Source: Ophiosphaerella korrae
Taxonomy: Eukaryota > Ascomycota > Dothideomycetes > Pleosporales > Phaeosphaeriaceae
Assembly: GCA_028456385.1 (NCBI GenBank)
Contig: JALNQF010000013.1
Coordinates: forward strand, 372,001-436,000
Reading direction: 5' to 3'
Length of the DNA stretch: 64,000 bases
In this document: positions 32,215 through 45,500 of the stretch, in pieces
How the letters are laid out: every line of letters starts with the position of its first letter
Position numbering within the stretch: position 1 is the first letter of the stretch
The notes under the pieces: generated by a model
Told to the model about the DNA's origin: nothing
The model's input: the letters and a program-made list of their open reading frames with translations, nothing else
The model's database searches: none
Translations under genes and position numbers: made by a program

Positions 32215-32812
32215 AGAATTTTTGGATGAGTGTTGTCTAACTGTAGCTGTGGTCAATATTAACTTCAGATGTGGTCTGGTGTAGCTAGTATATATATTCC
32301 ACAATGATGATTGTATATTTTCATGGAATATCAAGAACACGACGTGATTTGTCTAAATTTTTCGGGTCGAGAACAAACGGATAATGCTAAACTTTAGAAC
32401 ACGACCTACTTTACTCCTTCGCGTAAGACTAAAATGCTGACCGACATTCACATGAGGCGACATCACAGGTCGATCAAAAAAACTGCCTCAAAAATTTACA
32501 CTTGATTAAGTCTTCCTACTAGAGCTACGTTCGGCTCTTTAAAGATGTACCTAGGCAGACATATATGACAAGGTACTGAATTGATAAATTATCTATTTTA
32601 GGGTTTCAAGTAATAGCGTCGATGATTCTAATAGACTAACAGTGTGTACACCTCTGTTTTAGATATTCTGGATTATTATCTGTCAAGACTAGGACCAAAG
32701 ACAGGAGGCGTTCTGCGCCCCCCTTAGCATGCAACATCTCGTATCATGAAGCGGAGAACCTTGGACGCCTTATGCCAAATATGACATCAACCCCACCTCC
32801 GCACATCAAGAA
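32215..32812. other. AT-rich intergenic, no gene
   Basis: 3' region of deuterolysin and 5' region of the next gene. Nothing recognised. Confidence 0.5.
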
Positions 32813-34509
32813 ATGCATCATCTCTCAACATGCATCCGGTTTCTCACTCCGCAATGTATCGCGCGCCTCGCCATGAAAGCGACCCAGCCGCGCACACACT
32901 TCTCGGTCCTCCACCAAGACCCTGACGATGAACCGCATCTCGGCGTCGAAATGCTCGCCAGGCCCAACGTGCAAGACCGTCAAAGCACAAAATCTAGCTC
33001 CTCGATGCTTACCCCAAATCCTCGCAACCTAACATTTCGCGAACAATGGTCGCCGTTTCCCTGGCGCTGTTTCATCATTGTCCTGTTGCTTCCGCTCGCG
33101 CTCGCGCCCATCATCGTCCTCTCCGTCGCAGCAGAAGAAGCGTCGCAAAGTTATATCCGCGGCCTCGACTGCTATCCGAATGGCCTGTGGAAATATGCCA
33201 CAGATGCTACGTGGGAGATTATGGACTCGAGCTACTTTTTTACGCCAAATTTGAGCTTTGGCGAAATGACGTTTACGCAAGTCAAGATCATTGATATCGC
33301 CTGGGATTTGTTGATAGGAAGAGGTGGACAGCTGTTGCTTGCGTGGGTAAATTATCGCGTGTTTAATGAGTACGTGGTCTGGCATATGGAATGTTACCGT
33401 ACAAGTTTTAAATTTTACGCTGCGGTGGCGTTTCAAACAACGACGCTGGGCACGCTTGGTGTGCTGGGGAAAGAGTTCCTTTCTTTTTCAAAGGGGAGGT
33501 TCTGGAAGAGCTTGTTCCGTTGGTTGGCGATCGTGGGTATGTTTCTTAGCACCCTGTATGTGCTTAGTTTTCCAACGTTGATGGCTGCTATGACGGGGTA
33601 TATTGCAAAGAGCGAACCGTACATTGAAGATCTTGAATCGAACTTCATTGCTCTAGATAAGTTAGATGCCGTTAGATTCGTGGTACACGATGCGCAGAGG
33701 ATAGGGTACGAAAAGCCCCTAGTCGCAGCTGCAAATGCCCTCGACCTCGTGTCAGCTGTGATGACTTGTAAGTATGAAAACGTTCTGAAGAGACACGAGG
33801 TACACTAACATTCAATGCAGACGTGAACGCTGTAGGTCGTTCACAAGGTCCGGGTTTCGAACGAAACTTTACTGTTAACCCATTCGGTAACCCCCGGCCA
33901 TTCAACTTGAACATGTCCTCTCAGTGGGTCTTTGGTAGCAAGAATATTTCTCTACTCTCTCCATTCTTGAATATCTCTATATTCCCAAACGAACCGAAGG
34001 TAATCTCCCTAGATGGGGCATTACGGTCCACGATGACCAACCATTATTTCGCCATCGATACCCATCGCTCAACCACTGATGCACGACAATTCAACCTCTA
34101 TAATACTTCTTATCTCCTTACACACGGATCATGCAAACCTAGCGAAACATACCAGTGGGGCTTTTCCTACATCTTCTTATTCATGGTCTCGATTTTCAAC
34201 TTTGTCTGGGCGTCTATCATGGTTGGAATGTGGCTTGATACAAGGCGTGGGTCGAGGATGTACCGAAGTGGTAGACGCCCTGGACTGTTAAAGTGTCTTA
34301 TGGAGTTTTCAATTGTTGTGCGAGAGGAGGTGGGAGAGCAAGTGGAAACATTAGTGGAAGAAGAATTAGAGGAACGGCTAAGTAATAGTAGAACCATGCT
34401 TATTGTGCCGAAGAACGAGTTGAGGATCAGAAGGGTAGCGACAGGAGATTCTGGTGGGCCGGGGAAGCGGAAGTGGGCTCAGAGCTTGACGCGAGGGAGT
34501 ACATTTTAA
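32813..34509 (+). CDS. Multi-pass membrane protein of unknown function
   Basis: Exons 32813-33767 and 33821-34509 (GTAAGT donor, split Tyr codon) give up to 547 residues. A second in-frame Met at 32873 could be the true start. Four hydrophobic segments are clear: CFIIVLLLPLALAPIIVLSV, FYAAVAFQTTTLGTLGVL, WLAIVGMFLSTLYVLSFPTL, and near the C terminus FSYIFLFMVSIFNFVWASIM. Between the third and fourth lies a region of about 200 residues with several N-x-S/T sites, probably facing outside. The cytoplasmic tail is basic and Glu-rich. This layout is common in Dothideomycetes hypothetical membrane proteins, but I know no assigned function. Its stop lies only 42 bp from the stop of the convergent amine oxidase gene, so the 3' untranslated regions must overlap. 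Confidence 0.8.
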
Positions 34510-34551
34510 AGATTTCTGTGATACTCAGTGATACACATGAAACTTACAAAT

Positions 34552-36512
34552 CTACACCTCACATTTTGCCTGTGGTTTTTGTGCCCATTCTGTTCCATTT
34601 CCTTGCTCGTCAAGCCCATACGCCTTTGCAATTCTCTTGCCCACGCCTTCTCCTGCCCACCAAGCCCCCGTGACTGTCCCAAGTGCCACAAAAGGCGCTG
34701 TATGCTCGCCTGATAGCCAAATTCCCCTCTCCGGCAAGCCGTGTCTCATGACCTTCACATCCTCGTCACCACGCTTCAGACCCGTTTGAAAATTACTGTA
34801 GCTGCCATATCCCGCCAGTTCGTCGCTAGCCCAATTCGTGGCAAGTATACCTTTTGGCTGGTGGGCAGGATTATCCCCAGAATAGTTAGGTAGGCGGGAA
34901 TAATAGGGTTGGAAAAAGGCAGTAAGTAGTTGGACGTGGGTTGATGGTGGTGAGGATGAAAGGAGCGAGGCAATGTATAAAGACGTGGGTCCGTAAATGT
35001 AGAAGAGCAGTGTTGGGTGAGCAGTTGAGTTGGGAAGGGCGGCCAGATTTACAGCTTCTTGCTGCCAATGATGCGGATTGGTCTCTGGGGCATAAAATGG
35101 GGCGGTCCAGTGGGTAAATCCGGGGTAATGCGATGGGCTGATCACTGATCCAGAGGTCTCTGTAGATAGTGATTGGGATAAGGGTGTAGTTGTTAATTTA
35201 ACGTTTGGTACACCGAGGCCTTGCAAAACGCTCGGCGAGATCTGGGTCGCTTGACTAGATTCGTTCCAGAAGGCTAGCGGGAAATTGATGTAGACCTACA
35301 GAAAGACGTCAGGTAGATGAACGGATAGAGAATGAAATCTTACTTTGTCGAGATGCCCATACCCAATCGCTTCAATACCCTCCTTTAATCTTCTTGGTAG
35401 TTCTGGTTCGAATGCATCTAAATGCCTCTTCAGCCAGCCTAGCGGAGCCGTCATTACTACCTCGTCATACGACTCATCCGCTTTGCCTTCAATCTCAACT
35501 CGCACTCGGGAATCTCCTTCTGTTTTAGAGGATACTATTCTTGTAACTTTATGTCCAAACTTCACTTCGGCCTTGGTTATACGCGCTGAAATCTTCTGTA
35601 AAATCTTATGGTAAGTTCCTGCAACAAACAGATTCTCACCATCGATGCACTCTTCAAGCCAGAAAAACTTAAGACTTTGGGTTTGGATCGGAGAACCGAT
35701 AAATGCGCCCCACATCTCTGACATCTGCAGGATGGTCTTTCGCCGACTTCGTACGTCGTCATCGCTGGAGTCCTCAGAATTAAGAGGAAATATCTTCTCC
35801 ACTTGCTCTTCGAAGAAATCATACAGGCTTTGTCTCGCAGATATCGTTGATGAGTGTTCATTCGAGTATTTCATTGCCTGCTCGATAATCTTCCAGACAA
35901 TCTCCGTGTTCTCTGCCGCTTCTTTCTCTGACATTTGCTTACCTAGGTGATCAAAAATAGATTGTCGACCATCCCAATTTATGATCAAAGTGTTTGTTTC
36001 TTTCGCAAAGTCTAAAAAGGGATTGCCCTCTGTGCCATGTATCCAGTTCGGGCCACTTTGTGAATTACTTAGTTTCAGGTGTACTCATGTGAGACAAATT
36101 ATGAGAAAGGATCGCAAACCTACAGATCCACTGTATGCCCTAGTGCATTACTCTGGCAGAGCTATACATGTGTTAGTTACTTATGGAGCCTTGGGTTTGA
36201 CGCAGCTAAGTGTACCCGTCCACCAACACGATCTCGACCTTCCAGGATTGTGACTTTCGCACCATGCTGTAATAGTACGTCTGCACATCTTATTCCAGCT
36301 ACACCAGCGCCCACTATGCAAACATGCGGCACTTTACCTGCCGCTCGAATCATGGGCAGGTCCGCACCGTCTACCTTTTCCATGTAGTGCTCTTGATGCG
36401 GAGAACCCGAGAGATCTTTCTGGATGCGAGAAGGGCTAGAGTATTCCGGGCTTGATCCTTCACTATGAATATAAGTTTTTTTATCACAGTTTAAGTTGCC
36501 AATATTTCCCAT
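34552..36512 (-). CDS. FAD-dependent amine oxidase (polyamine/monoamine oxidase family)
   Basis: Four exons (36512-36216, 36161-36124, 36055-35344, 35295-34552) join in phase to 596 residues. The N-terminal FAD-binding Rossmann motif is HVCIVGAGVAGIRCADVL, with E at the end of the second strand (TILEGRDRVGGR). Next come the conserved GPNWIHGTEGNP and the mid-region APLGWLKRH. Near the C terminus GIWLSGEHTA and GTVTGAWWAGE form the second FAD-binding box, with a Gly-Glu pair contacting the flavin. These are the landmarks of flavin amine oxidases, which oxidise polyamines or other amines to aldehydes and release H2O2. The substrate cannot be told. There is no signal peptide and no clear PTS1 at the C terminus (KCEV). 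Exon 2 is only 38 bp and splits the GGR-to-GPNWIHG region. Confidence 0.9.
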
Positions 36513-37092
36513 TGCGAAACTCGGGGGGGAATGATTGAAAGGAAGGTCGAATGAACAAAAACTTAGAATATTGGACTTGCAAGTACAAAACGCGAAGAGC
36601 GACCAGATCCGAAAGAAGCCGAGATAAGCTTGGGCGCCCTTGCGGTGCAAGTTGATGCAAGATCTCAAGTGCAGAACAACCCTGGACCAACTTGGGGGTG
36701 CTACAGACAATCTCGCTGTATGCTTTGAGGAAGGGGTAGCGATTTACTATGCACGAAGAATCGAGGGGTTACAAACCTGAGGCAGTGTGTTGAGTACTCT
36801 AAACAGAAACTAAGTCTTGTGATTTCGTATTAGGTAACCAGTAATATGAATGGTCTTCTTGTCCAAAGTCAGATTACCCTACATGACGCTAGACTTATTA
36901 GCGCCACGAGGTATAAGCAGGAATGTAATTGGACGAAAGGCGCCTGATTAGTGAACAGGTGGGTATATTAAATTCGTAGGGCAGAAAACTACATAATTAC
37001 TTAGTCGAGCTTCCGCCCACACATTTATGCCGTGGTATCATGTCTTCATCGTGGTTGTTCAAGATTTCATCACCAAAAATTGAGCCAACCGC
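36513..37092. other. Intergenic, no gene recognised
   Basis: 5' region of the amine oxidase gene and 3' region of the next minus-strand gene. A frame extending upstream from 36512 to 36710 is probably leader sequence. Confidence 0.5.
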
Positions 37093-38156
37093 CTATTTGT
37101 CCTTGCCGCCAATGTGAAGCTTATCCTTGAGCTTCTCCTTAAGGTGCGACATTTTTCCGCCGCTCTTCTCCTCCCCACTACCGGGTGAAGATGGCTCGAC
37201 CCGTTTACTGGACTCGGACTTACGACCAGATCTTTCCGTAGAGATATCTGCCATTGCATTAATTTTGCTAGATGCATTCGATGTTTGTATCTCGACATAC
37301 CTTTATCTCCCTCACTAGTTTTGGAAGCCTCAGTGTGGCGCACGGTCTTGTCTGTTATTTCGGAATGAGGGTCATTTGCCTTAGCATCAGGAACGCTATG
37401 CCCAGTCGCAGGCGTAGGGTCCAAGATGGCATCAATCTGCTCATTGCCAACAGATGCCTTCTTTGGCGCAGAAGAAGTCAGGGCAGCATCGCTTGCCTTG
37501 TCATCTTTCGATACATCTACACCGTGGAGTTCGGAGGCCTTGCTGGGCGCAGATGAAGTCTGGGGAGTAGCTGGGGTGACAGCAGGCGCCGTGGGGCCAG
37601 CACCTGGGGCACCTTCGGGTTTGACTTGGTCTAACTCGGTTGGTTTCCACGCCTTATCGGAGACACCTGTTGCTGAAGAGGTGGCAGTGTTGGATGTAGC
37701 AGTATCCGGGTTGAGAGGAATTACTGGGATAGCTGTATCTCCCCTAGCAGCAGTCTTCGTGGTGATCGTGGGGTCTGTCGATGTAGACTTGCCTACGTCA
37801 GGGCTGAGCTTCAGGAAGTCGTCTGGTTTGGAGGATGCATCGGCAGATGGAGCTACATGCAAGATTAGTGGATGGCCCGCACAAAGAAATTGTACTCAAT
37901 GCTCACAAGGGACAGCGTTGGAAGCTGCTACTGCTGGGTTCTCTACATATCACAGTTAGCGCAAATCCATATACTGGATATTGCCATGCTGCTTACCAGT
38001 ATTACCCTTGTCAAACGGATCATTCACAGTGCCCTTGCCCTGCTCACCAGAGATGGGCTCCTGGCCAGCTGTCACATTCTGTTTGGCTGGCTGACCGTAG
38101 ATGAGGCTGGAGACAGTTGAGGTAACGACAGAAGCCGCACTGGTAATGGTCTCCAT
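37093..38156 (-). CDS. Hydrophilic Thr/Ala/Pro-rich fungal protein, probably disordered
   Basis: Four exons: 38156-37997, 37942-37907 (36 bp), 37852-37301 and 37247-37093. Together they encode 300 residues in perfect phase. The N terminus METITSAASVVTSTVSSLIYG can form an amphipathic helix. It is followed by EPISGEQGKGTVNDPFDKGN, a pattern shared by a family of fungal proteins of unknown role. The middle is rich in Thr, Ala, Pro and Ser without hydrophobic core. The end is strongly basic and Lys-rich (KMSHLKEKLKDKLHIGGKDK). Similar Lys/His C-terminal segments occur in dehydrin-like stress proteins, but the resemblance is compositional. No signal peptide. It is the third protein of this style in the window. 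Confidence 0.75.
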
Positions 38157-39540
38157 GATAGCAACAAGTCGTGACTGGAGAGAGAGGTGAACAGGAGTGC
38201 GAGTCGAATGTTGATGAGGGTAATTGGGATGTTGATTCCGGTGTGAAAGGGCGTGTTGACGAAGTTATCTATGCAGGCACGCGGGTGCGATGACGTCGGT
38301 GCCTGAATCGACCCGCCCTGTCATGGGCATAGGTAACAACACATCAAACGCCTCCAGACCAAACGGAATAATCTAAAGCATGGCGTTAGGGCACGGAGGC
38401 GCAGTCTTTACGTGTAGCTCCAAAGCAAGCTTTTTACTCAACCCAGGGTTCTCATTGCAGGTCCAGGCCTCTGCCCGTGCCACGACCTTCTGGTTAGGTT
38501 AAAGGGCCTTGAATTGGGTCTTGGATAGGACCAGCTGGTGATCAGCGAGGGCTATCTGATACCCGGGTTTTGGGCTGGGCGGTGCCTGTGGCCTCGGATG
38601 ACGTTGTTCTGGGTATGACGTAGGTTGTAGAACGAACAACACCAGCACGGCAACCCGGCATGGAGAACCTGAATATAGGGCATGCGCAACATTGGATGGT
38701 GCTAGGGAAAAGTAAAACTTATTTCCCACTGCCAAAGCATTCAGGTTTCAAATGCTTTATTGGTGCTGCTCATGTTATCGTCGTGGATGTATGGTCATGC
38801 TCTCAGCCAAGGAGGAGGCTGCTTTGATCATGATCGAATGATTAGATTAGATTAATTGTCCAAATTAGTTTCTGTCGTGCCAATTGCAATCTGGACTGAA
38901 TCCGGAGATGGCTGCAGACTTCTTCAGCGCGTCGTTGCTGAGTCCAGCGCCGCTCATCAGCGAGAAGAAGCAAGCGTCGCACGGATTGGCCTCAACCTCG
39001 GTTGTCGCCTGTCGTATAGGTATATATTATCATTAGAGTGAATTGTAACATGGAACAGAGAATGCGATGAGTGCAATTCCCATGCCAGACCAGCCTTAGA
39101 ATGCTTGGCGCGTTCGGGACATGGGAACTAACGGCCGGCAGGCATTGGCCGGGCAAGGAAACCTTGGAGGTCTGCCCTGCCGCTCATCTCCATCAGCTCA
39201 GCACCAACGCCTAAATAGCCCCGCAGGCCCTGTGGAGGCACACCATCACTCCAAAATCATCCAGATATCCATCGAACGTCCACCCGGGGGGCTCCATCGA
39301 TACAGCTGACTAATGCTGTTTGCCCCTTCCGGTTCTTCCGTTCCTCACCGCGCTCTATTCCCTCCTCGCCAATCAATACAAGCCTACTCTCACTCAGTCC
39401 TCGATGCTCCTTCGGTACTAGCCTTGCTCTCGACTATGTCCAGCACATCGCCTCTCGTCACCTCACAGCACGTCGCGTGCGCATACGCGCAGATTATACG
39501 ATAGCATTGCCTGCGGCCAATGGACTACGGTTGAGACGCA
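38157..39540. promoter_or_regulatory. Divergent promoter region between 38156 gene and FMP27
   Basis: About 1.4 kb between divergent starts. Open frames here (38499-38735 minus, 39121-39504 plus) lack support. The last 200 bp before 39541 are CT-rich, as in fungal leaders. No TATA-like box stands out. Confidence 0.45.
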
Positions 39541-42500
39541 ATGGCTCTGCCCACATTACAGTTCCTAGCAGGGCTCCTGCTGCTGCTGTATCTGCTATCT
39601 TTCGTCTTGTTCGCCTTCATACGCGTCGTTACCGGCGTGTCCATTCAGCGACTCGGTTACTCTGGACTCCGCCGCATCGCCTTCACTCCCAAGGATGGCC
39701 TACGCATCGAAATCCGTGGACTCGGCTTCTCTTTCCATCGCCCCACCTTTGCCCAGCCGACCTGGGTCAGCATCGTTTTGACCGAGCTCAAGGTTATCGT
39801 GGACCTTAAAATACTAGGGGAGAAGTCGCGCAAGAAGACTGGGTGGGCTTCTTGGACAAAGGGGCCGGCACACAAGGAAGATAGTGGTACAAGCACACCC
39901 GAGTTATTCAGGGAAGATGAAGATACAGGGGATGAGGACACCGACCGCACTCAGACATGGAAACAGCTAACTGAGGCGAAAGAGAAGTTGAAGCGCCTCC
40001 ACGGGAAAATCAATTGGATCAGACAGGTTGATCTTGTAGCCCATGGCACGACTATTGCCATAGCCGATGTAGGCTCTTTGCAAGTGGGTGGGCTCTCTCT
40101 AGCAGTCGACACTAGGCGTAAGACAGTGGATCGAAGTCGCCTTTTCAATCACCACAAGCCAAAGCCAGACCAGCCACAGCGACCGGCTGAGTGGCTCTTC
40201 ACTGCGCGCAGCATTTTTTTTACACTCGAGGGGCGAGAGTCGACTGAGATACTCGATCATTGCACGCTCAATATCCACGGTTTTCTTAAGCAAGAGCTTG
40301 AGGGCCTGCGCGACGTCTCTATATCTCTCAAGCTCGGCCGTCTCAGTATCCCCTTCGACGATGTCAAGCTGTGCGCGATACGGGCAGAAAAATCCCGTGC
40401 AGCCACAACACGCAAGACAGCCCACCGGAGCCATTCGAGTATATCACTCGCCGATGTCATTGACGAATTGGAGAATCCGAGTAGTCGGGAGAACGTCATC
40501 ATCCGCGCCGTATCAGACTCCCGGGATTTTGCCAGCTCCATACTTCGTGGTATTCTTGAGTTTCAATTTGCAGTTGGCTTCTTTGGCCTCACCAAGCAAA
40601 TTCAGACTGGTCACGATACAGATCCGCTAGTTTATCTTAATATTTCCATGAAGGAGGTTGGCATGGACCTGCTTCGATTAGATCCCAAAAGCCCAGCCCA
40701 TCTCATGTACTTCTCTCCAAACGATATAGCTCATCAAGCTCTTCTCGCAGCCATATCGATCTCTGTCGGTATTGACGACGGCAATGACCACCCTGAGCGT
40801 CTTCTTTACATTCCTATGGCGACGACTACTTTGAACACGACGCTGCCTTCAAAAACCATACAGTTTGCCAACGACCAGAAAAGCGCAGAGCGCAACACTA
40901 ATATCTTCTTTGCTAATCTAGTCATTACCTCTCCCTCCTTAGATCTTGACCCCAAACACTTACCTCTACTTCTTGCCATGTTTCGCAATCATGAAGCACG
41001 CCGCAAACCCCCAAAGCCACGCAATAGCAAGCGATACCTTCTCCGCCGCCTCTTACCTAAAGCGAACATCAAAATTTCCATCCACGAGCCTGTCATTCGT
41101 GTGACACTGCCCCCAATGGACCCCAATAAGAAAAGCTCCGACGAGTTTGATCTGTTGATCTCATCTTCTTCCTCAGTGTCGCTAGATATGGAGTCGTCAC
41201 ATGCCGCGGATGGAGAGCTTCACTATGCTCTCATGTCAACATTTCGCATTAATGCGCAGCAGCTTTATTACCAGACTGCAGCTTTCGAAAGACATAATCT
41301 TTTAGTGACCGATTACGTCGAGCTCAGGGCGCAAATGAGTGCTGCCCCCGACGTTGTGTTTGAGTTACGAGGAAATGCTCAAACTTTTTCGTTATACCTA
41401 GTGCGCCCAGAGATTAGCGAAGGCCTGAGACAAATAGTTGTGCAGGTGCAAAAAGATGTGCGACGAAGACATAGAGTGGCACGAAAAAGTGATCTCAACT
41501 TCCTCCGCAGATTACCGCCATGGCTCACATATGTTCACCTACAAGGCTCAGACTTCAATCTTGAAGTAGCCGGTGCTGATCCGACGGTATCAAAACACAG
41601 TCGCGGCATTGCCCTACATCTTGAGTCATGGACAGCCGAGTACAAGCACAGCCGTGAAAATGACATTGAGCTCAAGCCGGTAAGACGCCGTGCACCAAGC
41701 AGGACAATCAACCGAGACGAACATCTACTTCGACCGTCGGCACCTTCATCACCAAAGTCTCCAAGGAAATCGGCGGGTAATCCAACAGATGGAAGGCGTC
41801 TTGCTATGCATTTCCATGGCCTAGAAGGGATCGTAATAGAAGCATCCGACTCAGTAGAACACGAGCCATTTCTATCACTACCTCGTATGGAGGTCGCCCT
41901 CAGTACCTTGTCTGACAAGCAAGGCTTCATTTTCCATATTCATGCCTTTGCTCAAAGTTTCCTTGCGCATTATTCTCTCTACAGACACTTCGCAATGGGC
42001 ATTGCTTTGCAGGTCTTGAGGCAGTCATTCGATTGGTCCTCTGAACAACCAGCGCCGTTTGAGCCAGCATCATCAGAGCCGACGCCACCGAATTCACCTC
42101 GCCATCTTGCAATTCCCTCCATTGACGGCGATATTTTGGAATTGGGTGGTGGGCTCAAGCGCGAAATTATTACTATTGATGTGAAAGCGCAATTTGCCCA
42201 GATCAAAGCTGATATGCCTACTGATCCGCCGCTCATGCTTCAAATCTATGGTTTAGAAACTGGTCAGCACCGATGGGCAAGCCCTTTCCTCCGCTCCCGG
42301 CTAGTCCGATTGTACGCTGAGAACCCCAACGTCAAGCGTACCTGGAGTCGGATAGTCAGCGTCAAGTCTCTTCGCTTGGACTATAGACAGTCAAAGAGGA
42401 GATATGGCCATACTGTCACTGACGAAAAGTCGTTTGACATCGCCACGGATGCAATCCGAGTAGCTGTACCCCACCAACTGGTCATGCATAAAATATTTGA

Positions 42501-45500
42501 TAATGTTGCCAACGTCATAAAAACGGTCAAACAAATGAACTACCGCTTCAAGACTGGGACTGACCAGTACATCCTTGATAAGGAACCCGAAGGCCCGAAA
42601 TGTGTGCCCAAAATCTCACTTCGCAGTCGGGCAGTCCTGTTCGAGCTAGAAGACAGCTCTTTTGAATGGAAGCTTGGTACGATATATCGAATTGGACTTA
42701 TGGAGCAAAAACAGCGATTGGCAAGAGAACAGGCGTTTGCCTTGAAAGTGAGAAAGTTGCAACAGATGGATGAGATGCGGGATAGTTCGCGTCTCCGTGC
42801 AAAGTCTGCGCACGATCCTCGTGGTCGAGGTAAATCGAAAAAGCGAGAAAAAGAGCTGAGGTTTCATCGTCGAAGCAAAAGTGCCGATTCGAGCGGTCAA
42901 GAGTCACCAGCTCGAGGCAGATCAGATCATCCTATGCGATACAATAAAGATGGATTCAGTGGGCTCAGTGCCACCTGTCACACTTCAATCGAAGACGCCC
43001 GCGAGAAATTGAGTCGGCTTAATGCCCAGACCTGGAAGAAGCGAATCGACCATGCTTTATCAACCCAGAATCGTTCAATGAACGACATACGCTCAATGTT
43101 CTGGGGTCTAGATGAGTTGCCGGATGACGTCGAACAAAAAGAAACTATACTCGCAATTCCTCAACGGCCGGCACTCACGGCCCTTGCTGTGAGTGATTTG
43201 GACATAACTATCGACAAGCCATCATTCCCCATTTCTGAGTATCCTAGGTATCTTCACCGTATTGGCAAAGGCATACCACTCGACACACAATATGCGCTCC
43301 TTATCCCGATGCATGTCCAAATAAACATGGGTGAAGCTAAGGTACAGCTACGAGATTATCCATTGCCATTGCTACATTTTCCTGCGATAGGTAGCATTCA
43401 GTCGTCTCGGCTCCCAAGTGTGTCTATGAAGACAGACTTTGTCATTGCAGAGGAGTACAGAGACGTTGAATCCTCACGTGTGAGTAGGGTTGTTGTCGTC
43501 CCTCAAGAGCGCACATCTTCAGGGGAGCTCGCGGGTGGGTTTGCCGTCGATGTTCGCCGGACCGTTGCCCCTGTCAAGACATATTCGGATATGTCGATCG
43601 ATATCAATTCTGCATATGCCACTAGGATTACTTGGGGAACTTCATACCAACCAGCTATCCAGGATATGATGCAGATCCTGGAAAACTTCACGAAGCCTGC
43701 AGTTGATCCTTCTGAGAGGGTGGGCTTCTGGGATAAGATACGACTAACATTTCATTCCCGAATCAATGTTTCTTGGAGTGGCGACGGCGATGTTCATCTC
43801 ATTCTAAAGGGCAAGTTTTTTTTTTTTTTTTTTTCGTGAACCCTTAAACTGAACTAACAAACTCCAGGTTCCCGCGATCCATACATGGTCACTGGGCATG
43901 GTGCAGGATTCGTGATGTGCTGGCAGAACGATGTCCAGCTCAAGCTTGCTGAGGATGAAGACCCCAGAAATTTTATGGTAGTCAAGAGCGGAAACTACGT
44001 TTTAGCTATTCCTGATCTCAGTCACTACGCTCGGCATGAAGGAGATGCGGAAGCAGTCAATCGTCCAGACACCGCATCGAGCGTATCTAGCCGTAGGCAG
44101 CTAGCTGTGTTCAAAAAGACTGTCATGAAGTTAAACGGTAATGTAAGATGGGTAGCTGGTTTGGTCTTCGAGAGAAACCTTGATAGTGGCGGACGCTCTT
44201 TCGACTTCATTCCTCATTATAAGGTCACGCTAAAGAATCCAAAATACGCCAAGCCTTCCGACGGAAAGGTGTGTGCCGGGCACTTATTGCCTCCTGGTGT
44301 ATATGCTGACGTTGAACAGCCTTACGACGCATTCAGGGGATTTCGTAGCCATCATATCCACATGTCTATTGCAATTGCTGCTCCGTACGATCGAGAGTGG
44401 TCAGTCGCGAACCTAGAACCTTCAAAGACATACAATAGCGTCCATCTAACACCCCGGTTCTTCACTCATTTCTACAGCTGGTGGGCCATGTTCTCTGGGG
44501 CCATGTCATTACCGATCCGACAGGGTAAGCTATGGCCTGGTGTGGAGAAGTCAAGCAAGAAATTTGGGCGGCACTTAGCGACAATCAAGTATAACCTTCT
44601 CCTCTCACCACTATACATGAGTCACATTTATAAACACAAGGATGCCGAAGACTACAGTGCAGGCGTTGTTTCTGCCACAGGGCTCAAGGCACGTCTCGAC
44701 AGCTTCATGTTCGACCTCCATCAAAGGCGTGAGGACTTCAGAACCCTTGTGCAGGCACCGAAGGGCCAGGAAGATAGCAAACAAAACCAGACTACCGGCA
44801 TGCGGATCAACCAAGTACAGCTGGATCTTATCGGAACCGACGTGCGAGCTGTGTCAGCAAGCATTGCAGGTACCGACTCCGAGGACGTGGATAACGCAAC
44901 GGAAGAAGACGTTGCTAGCTACAATCAGGAGTTTTTGACTGCAGACCTTTCCAAATTCACTATACCGGACAACGACTGGGGTTGGGTCGACATGGATGAC
45001 TTTATTGAATTAGGTTGGATCTTGCCCTTGAACCATCACCCTGAAACACAGATTTTACCGCTCGCCTTTGCGCCACGATTCACCTATTTTCGCCAAACAG
45101 ATCACGCAAACAACATTTCAGGAGATGTTAACCGAAGGAGTCAATTCGGAAATGAGCCAACTCATCATTGCGTCATGTCACAACGTAACGATCCGCGGCG
45201 CGTGCAATGCAGACTGGTCGAACAGCGGATAGAGCGAGTTAAAGAGCAAGTGGCCCACAATCAACGAGAAATGGGAGAAACAGAACTCAAGGTTGTGCGC
45301 GAGTTGGATGGAACAGACGAACTACAACAACGTTTGGAAAAACTAAAAACTCACGCCCATTTTCTCCAACGAAAGTTGGAATTCCTGACCTCCATGCATG
45401 AGAGCTTACTGGAACGCTGCGAGACAAACGAGCGCAATGCAGCACCTGATGGGACTGAGACAGATGGCGATGATGAGTTCTTTGAAGCTCGTGAGAATGA

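Noticed and set aside
43816..43834. T run as an end of FMP27 coding sequence (stop after a poly-Phe tail)
   Set aside because: The domain continues in phase after a GC-AG intron; the poly-Phe tail is an artefact of reading into the intron.
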